The notes beneath the pieces are model-generated. The model did not search any database. It had not been told where the DNA came from and saw nothing but the letters and a program-made list of their open reading frames with translations. A DNA stretch of 64,000 nt, from positions 58,539,540 through 58,603,539 of the forward strand of contig OX359265.1 in NCBI GenBank assembly GCA_947179155.2, given 5' to 3'. Each line of letters starts with the position of its first letter. The first letter of the stretch is position 1. Below, in pieces: positions 12,842-24,500 of this stretch. Position numbers and translations under genes: made by a program. Origin of the DNA: Hedera helix (taxonomy: Eukaryota > Streptophyta > Magnoliopsida > Apiales > Araliaceae).

Positions 12842-14896
12842 CCAGAAACAACTGAGAGCGAAGAATGATTGAGGAATACTGAGGAAAGAGGAGTCATATG
12901 TGTACATACATATAGAGAGAGGAAAGAGAGGAGAGAGAGGCGTGTGAGAGCTGCGTGGGGGAGGAGGCATGAAGTGTTTAGACATGAGTTTTTCACACGT
13001 CTCCGTTCCTCACCCTTCCAAATATCTCAGGCTCAAAGGTCGGAAAGACGGTTAAAACAGGAGCTTTGGATTCGTCATACTACTCCCTCCGCCTCCGATT
13101 TTTCATACAAATTTAATATTTTCACCATTTCAAATAGAATAACTCTATATACACACAAATCAACTTTAATCGTTAAAAAATATAACTTAACACAAACTTC
13201 AACACAAAATTATATTTTTCAATAATTAAAGTGAATATAATGATTAATTTTATAATTAAATATTGTGTATGTAAATTTATTCTTACATATATATTCACGT
13301 CGTATACCTTTTAAATTTACTACATATCTTATGCATGTGTAATAAATTAAAATAATTTATGTAATTTTTTTTAATTAGATATTATAATTTTAAATTTGGT
13401 AATAATTGAATAAAAAGTTTCGAAGGGATGAAAATTAACTTTCAATCTCTCCCTTCAGGAACCGACTTTGAAACCTCACACCCTCCCGGGGAAGAAAAAA
13501 ATAAATACAGAAAGGGTTATAGAAAAGATTGCAAAAAAATATTTTTTAAAACTTATAACTTGAGCGGTAATTTCTCTATCAAGATGATGGGTTGAGGGGA
13601 TGGAGTAACTGTCTTAATTAAATTGTGAAACTAATTAAATACAGACATTAAGAGACGAAATACATAAAAATTATAGTATTTTAAAAAGTAACGGCAAGTA
13701 AGATAGATATAAGTTAAATTTTCAACAGCGAAAAAAACAGTTAAAAAAAACCTCAAGCTTTATAATGAGAGATTAAGATGATGAGAACAAAAATGTATTA
13801 AAAATCGTAATATATATTTTTTATAAGATAATGTTTTCAACCTATAATTGATTTTCTTATAACTGGAATAAATAAAAAAGAATTTAACCTAAAATTGGAA
13901 ATAATATCAATTTAGAATAGTTTTCAAGCTTAATACATATAATTTGTAGGTGTGTATAAATATTAAATAGGTCTAGGCACCTACAGGTTGAGTCTAAAAG
14001 GGTTGAATAATTTTACCCGTGAGTGACATTATCCATTTCTTAATAGATGAACTAAATTTTGCTAGATAGATATACCGATCATATCAAAAAAAATATTATA
14101 AAATTATCAATTATTGGAAAATAATAAATATGTATACTAATATATTAAAGGAAGGTACACTAGTGAAAGACCAATGATTGTAGCATATATCGCGTGGTTA
14201 ATAGTGAAAAAAAGGAGAGGAAAAAACTTTATTTATTCTTGTTACTTTAGCGTAGGATTTGGCAGGGATGGACGGACACCATGTGATGTGGGCGCAATCC
14301 TCCCACAACCAACCTAGCCTACCTAGGACGCTACCTGCTTCTAGTAAACTTCCTGCTGCAATCAAGCTGCAGCAGCTCAGGCTCGCTAGATCTCACGTCT
14401 GTCTGCTCGCCCGCCCTCCTTCCCTCCCTTGTTGTTTATTGGCCGCCCGTTTACTTTACTGATTTGATCCAGTCTACATGCTCGGCACAGATCAAGCTCC
14501 ATGATCAGAATATCATAATTAAAGATCCTTATACTTCGCCAGGTAACAAAGTTCCTCTTCTTACTTCAGTTTACACAATCTAAATAATTATTCTACAATT
14601 TTATTTTTTCATCAAAAAATGAACGTATAATAAGCAACACTCGGTTATAAAAACTGTGTTAGCTTTAGTTGATGGATGCATCTATCTGCTTTTTCCAATG
14701 TTATACACACCACAGTTCCTCAGAGTCAAACAGCCAGAAAGGTTTCTATCTACATAGGGTTTTATTACACTTGAAATTATAAATAATTAAATACATACTC
14801 CCGTCAAAAATATATATTACAAAACTAGTATTTTGCTGTGAGCTCCCGCCTTGAAGACAAACAACGGCTATACTCTTCTTTCTGTCTGTTTGTAAC
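12842..14896. other. Intergenic: PAP14 promoter side and ATX 3' side
   Basis: Holds the CT/GA-rich leader and promoter of the PAP14-like gene and, on its far side, the 3' UTR of the ATX gene. 13060-14220 is very AT-rich with a CTCCCTCC motif at 13082 (possible MITE remnant). A GC-rich stretch at about 14262-14460 contains a 67-codon open frame on the plus strand that I cannot connect to any family. Confidence 0.5.
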
Positions 14897-15176
14897 CTAA
14901 TTCATGAACTTCCGGCAATTTAGAGATTTACACAAACAGGGGACTCTGAATTCTTCACACTCGTCAGGATCAAATAAGTAATCGTACCTGCCAGAGTACA
15001 AAATCATACATACAGTCAAATGCATTGTGATTCATTAAGGAGTAAATTCTTGTGGTTTGGATCCTCTGCATTTAGGGGTACACGGAGGATCCTATATTTA
15101 CCCCCTAAATGGAGAAGATCTATATCCTTAAACGTGTGGAATCTCAGAATTTCCAATAAGTGACGCACCCACCCAA

Positions 15177-15217
<41 letters not shown>

Positions 15218-18200
15218 TAATACGTTAATTCATCACCAGTAGACACATTTGTCTTGGCAATAAGTACTATCCGGCTCTCATCATCACCTACGCTCATTAT
15301 TCTTGCATAACAGTTGGGCGCACACTGTCAATAAAAGATAAAAGAAAACCCAGTAAGCAAAAAAAAAAAAAAAGAGCTAAAGAGAGTCCCACAAACATGT
15401 TGATTGAAGGCAACTAGTTATATTGGTAGCTACTATACATCAAATATGACAACACGAAATAGATGGTTCTTACCATAGTACGGCAGATAATCAAATTTCC
15501 TACCATAATTGCAATAATGGGAACATCTAGTACATTAGCAGAGCTTCAAATCATTCATTGAATTGACCAATATTGAGGTTGATTCTTGTTTAGTTTTTTG
15601 ACTGGAGTATAAAATCATGAGTACACCTTCCACACCCTAAATGTATTTATTCTTTAATTATTATTATTATTTTTTTGCTAGGCTATTATACCCTAATGGT
15701 GTTGCAATCTGGTCCATACATGCTAAGACTATGGTATAGCATGAAACCTTCCCAACTCCAACAAGTATGACTTACTGAATGGTTGATTAACCGTGCAATG
15801 TTTCCTTTATCTGTAGCATCCACCACAACTTCTTCACAGATCTTGAACAACTGCGAATTATAATAACAGAAATTAGCGCCCAAAAAAAAAAGAAGGAGAG
15901 CAATAGAGCACAAATACAAATTGCCTATCCTTTTGGAAGTCATATTGAAAGAAAAAGGCAAATAAAGAGAATTAAACTCACATAGCAGTCTTTGCCTTCT
16001 ATACGGTAGCGGGCCTCCCTCAGATCCGCCACACTACGCCTGACCTGTTCACCACGATATTCTAGAACCTGTACCCAGCCACAGATGAATGTTCCACAAT
16101 GTAATAGTTATATTTTGACATAGAAGAAAATAAAGCACAATATGCTGGTTAAAGAGAGATTCTAGAAACAAAAACCCACAAGCATCCTAAAATAGAAAGA
16201 AAATCAAACCATCTCCATACCATAGTGTATACTCACAGACATAGGTTAATGCTTCACAAAGACAAGTATACATTATTTTATCTTTTACTTTTTTCCCCAA
16301 GTAAATCTGATATGCATTATGAACATATACCAAATCTTATTCAAGGGTATCAAATGTTATATTGAACTGGACTATTTCAGTGTCTTATATTGATTATGAG
16401 TCAAAATTTCTCTCTCCAACCTTGAAATAGATAAACATTGCATATTTGCATGTGGAGCTGTGAAGTTATTTTAAAAATTCATCACCCTTTCAAAAAGTAC
16501 ACTTGACAAGTACTCCAAAATTCAGGATACTATTGTGCCCAAGTTTCATGAAAAAACACGTTGGACTAACTCCATTCCAGTCGCTAGGACTTCTAAAGCA
16601 CACCTTGAGCCTAAAGTATTTCAAGAAGTTCATAGAAAGCAATCCTTTAAGAGGAGTTTTTCATCCTGAAACTTCAAGGCAACTATAAATAAATATTATA
16701 TCTTTTATGTGTTTTAAAGACCTTACCATTTCTCCTTCTACAATATTTTGGCGTGCAAAGAGGCCCCAACCATGTATGCCAGATCTACCAAAGCAAACCC
16801 GATCATTTTCGGTTTTCTGAAGTAATGAATGAACATGCAAAAAAAGTGAGAAAGAGTATCCATAAAATAACAAATACTGAAACGAAAAGATTAAAAAATT
16901 GCCTGTAAATGGCATAGCCGTTCTCTGAAAGTAGAGAATGTTTTAGGCTCCTTTATTTCCTGGTTGAAAGGGAAAAAAAATCATTTGTAATTTCTTTGAT
17001 CAAATCAAAGAAGAAAGTTAAACTTCATATAAGTGACAATGAGGAGAACGTTACTCTAATAGTGTTCATATTTTGTATCGAAATTAGAGAATGATGGCAG
17101 GGTCTTGAAACTCGGTGCGCAATTGGTTCTCCTTTCTGGCAAGCAAAATAAAAAAGAGAAGGATCACAATGGATGCAGCAAAAAGAACATAGATTATGCA
17201 CGAATAAATAGCTAGATGGTCTTAGGGAGCAAATACTGAATCGTAACATCAAACATTTTATTTAAATAGAAAAAAATAAATTAACCACGACAAATTTATC
17301 ACACTTAAAATAGCAGTAACAGTTTATAATCTTCATCTTTGCAATTTTTCGGACAATTCATAACAATAGGTAATGTAGCTCCATTAATAAAAAAAGAGTA
17401 AAATATCGAATCAGCATGGACATTGTGTAAGTTCAAAACTCCAAAACCATAAAATCAAATTGATCGATAACGAGTTTAATTATATGGAAAGCTCAAATAT
17501 GCTAGGCTGATCAATCATCTTACAACTTTTACATCATATCCTTACTATCTCTACCTTTACTGTACGAGGCAGTCAATAATTGTGATTGGTTATACTTACA
17601 GTTAGGTATGCTTGTCATAAAACATTGTATAAAATAGACATTTTTTTTTTGTTTGGAATCTGGGATTTTAGTGTACCCATATAATGGGCACAATAAAATG
17701 GAATTAGCGCCGAACAAATGGATGCAATCATAATATCAGATACTGACCCCACCCACTCTATAGGGGTTACCATTATGCAGCTGCAAAACATTCTTAAACT
17801 CCATGATGTAAAATAACATATTGACCCATATCTCAAATTAAAGGTACCTTATTGTTTAATCTTTTAAAGACCCGGCATCTAGCAGCAGAGAATGGTTCAA
17901 CCTCATTGAGCTCAACTATAGGAGCTTCTTGAAGTTTCAGCCTGTTGGATGAAATTAGCCTGGAACCATTCCTTTTTTTATTTTGGAGTAGGGTTTTAGT
18001 GGAGAAAACCCCAGACGGAGTTTGTATAATTAGTACAGTATCTGGATTCGGAGCCCTGCACAAAAGACAAAATCATGAAGATGAACAGAAACAAAATACA
18101 GGTGGAACGCATATAGTACATGTACAAGGTGATAAATAGGGTTAGATATACTCTTGAGCCCAATAACAAATAAGTTAAAGGGTATTACTGAGCTCCAGGG

Positions 18201-18465
18201 AAATGGTCGATAGAGGTAACTTTTTACATTTGTCTCTTGTTGCAAAAGGAGGAACCATACCTGTGGTAAGCACAATATGAAACCATTTTGGTAATCTGTT
18301 TCCCTTTTTTTCCCAAGGTATGTAGCTGCAAATTAAATAATAAAAAAAAGCATTTATCTCATAAGAGCTCACATCACAAAAGAAATTGACATACCGGGCA
18401 AAACAAAAAGGGTAACCAGGTCTCTTTCATGTAAAGTACATATGCAAAAAGGAAATGGAGAGGGA

Positions 18466-18564
<99 letters not shown>

Positions 18565-21500
18565 TTCTATGTTCACAAACTATAGACAAAAAGTAGTGCA
18601 AAAACAGTATAAAAAAAGAGAGAAAATAGGAAGTGGGACATACCATTTTGGACTTTTACTACTTACTAGTATGCATTACATGAGTCCTACTAGTTGTGCA
18701 TAACTTTTTGAGTATAGTTTGTGTACATAAAATCAGGGGTGGAGCTGCTTTAAGGGCAGCATAGGCCGTTAGCTGCCTATGCTCAAATTTTTTCTTAAGC
18801 AATTACTTTTTTGAAGTTCCATAAATTTAAAGGGGAAGAAATATAATCCATATATTGTCAATCCCAAGTAGAATTCAATGTAGAAGATGTTAATTCTCGA
18901 AATGTTATTTTTTGACAATGAAAATTGTTAAAAGAACACTTCATAACCAAATGGGAGATAAATGATTGAATGATTGTTTAGTTACTTACATCAAAAATGA
19001 TATATTTAAAACCACTGATAATGAAGCTATCATTTAACACTTCCAAGCTATGGAGTCTAGAAAGATGACATTGTAATTTGTAAACAGTATTATGTTTAGT
19101 TAATATTTGAACACTTTGTAATTTTGGAATTTACTATATTTAAGTTTTATTTTCTTTAGAATTTTGTTAATAAAAATCTTCCCCTGCTGCCGATAAATCT
19201 TGACTCCGGCCCAGCATAAAATCATTCATTATATATATATATATATATATATATATAGCGAGAGAGCGCGAGAGAGAAACATATACATGAATAACACAAA
19301 AGCAAATCAATGCATTAAATTATACAAGAAATAAAAGATTTTGGTCAGGTTGCTTGCCACTCTCATAATGTCTTATTAATAACAAACTAAGGTAGACCCT
19401 GGGACGGTTTAGTCGGAAAAGCAAAGGTGAATAAAAGACTACTTCAAGGTCATTGGAATACATTTTTGAAGGGTCTATCTGAAAATGTTTTGGAAGTTAC
19501 TGTTTTGAAGGGCCTACTTTGCATTTTTCTTCTTTTTGCTGGGCTGAAAAGTGTTGTGCTTCTCAAAGAGACACAGTTCTGCCCCTGATACACATTACAT
19601 TCACAACTTCCTCTTTTCTTCTCTGTATAATAAGATGCTAGTGAATCAACAATTCCGTACCACAGATAAGTTCTGGAAGTGTGTCCTGGACACAAAATGT
19701 CTTGTTTCACTCCTCTTCATGAGTAGTAGAATAATTTTACTGTTGCAGATACAAATATTTTCCTTGCTTTTATTTTAGTGAGATATAGCATACTGATAGA
19801 GCTGACCACTGAGTGAAACTGGTGATTTCATGCCACAGATTTCAGGCTACATGAAAATACACAAATTGAAATATGAAAAAAATATGGAAATGTGGTCATT
19901 ATTTAGTGTCATGGAAATTTTGCACCATTCGGCATATTTCAGTGCTTGTTCATTTTCCATCATAATAGAATTAGAAACCATGAAGCATAATTGTTTAAAT
20001 CATGTAAAAACAAATGGATGCAGACAATGAGGATGTGTTAATCAACTGTAATGAACTCTCAATCACTTCATTAAAGTATCCTACATTAGGGCAACATTTC
20101 TAATTCAGATTAAGAAAAGTGCGTTACATATTGCTAAATAGTACCATTAAACACAATAATCTAAAGCAACAAAACAACTGTAAACTAAGCGATATTAGTA
20201 ATCTCACCTCCATGCGATAGCCTGCCCTGGATGCGCACATTGCATGGTAATAAGTGGAACACTTGCAACACTGTGTACAGGAACCATGAATTTGCTTACA
20301 GACTACGCAGATCTGAAATTATAACAATAATGCTCCATTAGATTCCAACTATAAGATCAATATATATCAAAAAGAGTCATCAAAATACAACCATAATAGA
20401 TCATTTGACAATATTAAAGTAATTATTTCACATAAATATTTCTGGAATAAATTTTGCTGGTCAGCGAAAGACAATATTATTACCAAAAGATTTAGCAACA
20501 AACAGGTAAAAAATATTGACTTCCTGGTTCATTTAATTCTCCTAGAGGACGGTAAAGTACTGCATTCAATTATTATCTTAACATCGATCCATTCCCCAGG
20601 AATATGTATAAGCTTAAGTCAAGTCTACATCTAAAAAAGTAATAGCATTACAGTAAACAGGGAGCTCTTACAGAAAGTTATAAATAACCCTAAGATACCT
20701 TTACAAAAGAATTTGAAGGAATTCTCAATATTCCAAGTGCAGGCTCCATCTTTTCATCGCTTGCAAAAGAAACTTCAGGCTGAAACCAAGCGCAAGTAAC
20801 ATGAACCCACAAAGGCTCGACATCAGTAGGCTTCAGAGCACCCCCTGAGAAAATTTTCCAAGCAGGGTTAGTTCAAATATTAAAGATCATGGCACTAAAA
20901 TGAATATTAATCTTTACAAACAGTTCACGAGTCAATTAATACTATTCATGTTCCTTGTGCAGTTGCACAAAACCATACTTAACAGACAAGCTGAACAAAA
21001 TATATTCGCAAACACTGACAAAGTAGATTTGATACATTATACAAAGTGGCCTATTTATGGTGAGCTCAAATATGCTTAAACAATCTCATCCCCAAGCTTC
21101 CTTCACCTTTCTTTCCATCATCCCCATCCATGCTAATTTTTTTATAGGAAAAACGATAACAAAATCATGCAGTAAAATGGAAACCATCATCCATTAGAAC
21201 TAAAATATTCCACTAGTAAAATGAGAGAGCTGGTCAGCTACCTACGTAATGCCAACATCTCACAAACATAAATAAATACTTACGGAAGGATACGAAAAAA
21301 TAAATGTCAAATATTAGACCACAAACACAGAATATTCATCAATTCAAGCCATATAAGAATGTATTCAGTGCAGAGTTCATGCCTTTTACAGGACAAAGGC
21401 AGCACTCCCTTTCAATATTGGGTGTTTCACAGGATCGGCAAACCCATGAGGTGAAATCTTGAACATTTCTTGCTCCATAGCATTCTTGATGGACCGCTAT

Positions 21501-24500
21501 TTGACATCTGATAGGATAATAATAGAGCATCAGTAACGTTTTCATACAATGGGTGAGAATAATTTTGTATAATGCAAGGCATTAACTAATTATTTAGCTT
21601 GTCAGATTTAGGGGGGGAAAGATTTAGTTACAATCTGTAGGAAACGATATTGCTAAATGTTACTATAGCAAAAGATGAGGTATAAGCACTATGCAAAGTC
21701 TGCCAAAAAGATGTACGCCAACCACGGTTAATTGTAGAGCCTAAGAACATCTAGGTCACTCTTCTTTTTTCCTTCATTTTTGCACATAAACAATATGTTT
21801 GCATATTGCGCATGAGATCAAATTATTCGGAATTGTATAAAAAGCTCCTTATTTTGTAACCTGATGCATATAATAATTTTGTTGTAGTCCCAATCTTCAA
21901 CCCATCGACATACAGCACAGCGTTCTGTTGTCCACTTTGCACACACAGGCTCGTATTTCTCTGTCAAAGGACCGTACTAAAAAAGTCAGTCTGATTGACG
22001 CAGCAGCAGGGGCTGTAAAGCGGAAGATCTCTGCAAAATCTAATTTAAATATCTATCACAGGAGTGTACCTTGCAGAAAATTAAGCAACTTCTGCTTCCT
22101 CATTTTTAGAGAAGGGCGTTTAAGAGAATTCACAGAAACAAGGCTATGTTCGTGGTACTCTGCTACCTGCAGCATCTGTCGAGTCATGTGTATCTTGTTA
22201 GATTTATATACATCTCATTTAAGAGATGAGACACTGAGAATGATGTATATGGTAAAATATCTTTGATCACTACAACATATCCATAGAGGGAGAAAGATAC
22301 ATATTTTATATATATGTTAAAAGAGAAGGAAACCAGCATCCGACTATCGAATTTTACACTACAATTCAAGCACAGGTTGAAAAAAGAAAAACAACACAAC
22401 ACAAATTTTTTTGAAAGAGAAGTCAACAAGCTACAATCGAGAAGGGGATGAAAAAAAGAAAATGAAACGGAATAGATTAGAAGAAAATTCAAAATTTTGG
22501 GTAAGCAAGTCCTTAACAGTAGTCGTGAAAAGCTAAAATTAGGGATGGATGGAAGTAAAATAACAATATTCGGGCTCCCCCTCCGAAATCATGGGTGTCC
22601 AAATCTGTTAAGAGTATTCGACTAATCCCACGGCCATGGGTACGCTACCACCCCCACAACATCCATGCCCTGGACAAATCCAAGCATAAGCTTGTGTGGG
22701 TACCCATAGAGTTGGCAAGATTGATCATATGATCTCCCGCTTATCATGGTGGAGCACATGCCATATTTGGGGTTTTATTATACTGATGAAATAAAGAAAA
22801 GAGGATTATAGTATATGGGTATACACACACACACACACTCGTTTTATGTTCTTTTATAAAACTTGTCAGTATGAGATATATGTTCTTAACATGTAATTTC
22901 TTTTACATGTCCTTTAGAACAAATGAACTCTTAAAAGAAGTAACAAATTCTACCAATTTAAACTAAATACTTTATAGAAAGTTATAACAGAATAATAGAC
23001 AAAACCTATTCTCTTAATAATTAATAGACGAGGCTGACAATTTTGTATGTATAGTCACAGTTGTTTCAAGTATCAAATTTGGGAAAGTTTTCTTAGAAAG
23101 TTGATACATTTAATAAATGATATCTTGTTAAAATCTCATTTTGTTGGCCATGATATCTTTTACTGTCAGACAGTATAACATCCAGTACTTGATCCTTGAC
23201 ATGCATCTTAGCATATATGTTATATCACTCAGATATATATGGTACTAGATACTTAACCAAAATCTGAAATACGATGTTACACTTCCCTTAAAATCTTAGA
23301 TGAGGTGATGTTAATAAATGATGTGAAGAGTTAAGTAGCAGCAGAATTTGATTGCAGTTGGAGAACTAAAGCAGCCCAATGTTTAAAAATGAAGAAACTG
23401 CTAAATATAAGCTATTCATCTCAAAACACAACATAAATAGATACTCGGACAAAAATAATTGAAGTACAAAAGGATAAATCGGCTTCGAGTACAAACCCAT
23501 TGTTCCAGTGGTAACATGGAACCTTTCACCCTGACACTAGTCTTCCAATTTTTTGCTTTGGAACCTGTATGCCGCTCCCACTGACTAAGAGCCTGCTTCT
23601 CTATCCTACAATACCCACACTTGCAGGCAACTCTGCGATGGAAGGAAAGGGGGGGGGGGGGGAGGGGGTAGAACTCGTTTCAGATTAAAAAACAACTAGA
23701 GGCTGAACTACAGGTTTTTACAATATAGCAGTCCAAATTTTGACAGATAGATCAAAATAGCAGCTTAAAAACCTTATGAAACATAGTCCTAGAAGAAATT
23801 TATAGTAAGTTTTGGGTAGGCCATATAAGTATAGTCAATTGTGATAAATTAAGTTATAATTTACGGTGGAAGAAAAAGAAATACAAACAATCTTCCATCA
23901 TATTATCTATATTCTGTTGGAATTCTTACGCTTCTAGCCACTTTAAAAAATATTTGGTACTCCCAAATATTTCTTAATCTACAGGGTTAGCTCAATTATT
24001 ATTAGTAATTTCTTTTGACAATTTTAAACCCAATTATTCCCAACTGTTAGCCATGTGTTACAAAAGTATAACAATACTCCCTCCTTCCCAATATAGAAGT
24101 ACTCTATTGACTTTTATGGTTAAATTAACCATTTTTCAGATCAATATATCTTATTATTCTTTTATACGTATGCAAAAAGTCTATAAATATAATAGACCAC
24201 ATACAATTCAGTGCTAATCTTAGTGTTTACCTTTTTGAAAATCTAAATATATATGTTTTATTATTAATTTAAAAAATAGTCAATTTGACCACAAAAGTCA
24301 ATAGAGAACTTTTATCATGGACGGAAGGAGTAGGACTTATGACATAATAGAAAACTCTAGATGACATGCCAAACATCAAATCTGACCAGTTCTTACATGT
24401 TGAGCTCAAATTTGGGAGGCAAAGATATGAGATTCATAGGTACATGAAAGAATTTAAGGGTGGATATAGTTATTCGTGTCACAAGGTAGATTGCTGCTGG

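Noticed and set aside
14259..14462. GC-rich 67-codon open frame
   Set aside because: No domain or family resemblance; composition alone does not support a gene.
18374..18703. Open frames on both strands with IYIYIY and RERERE repeats
   Set aside because: Translation of a dinucleotide microsatellite within an ATX intron.
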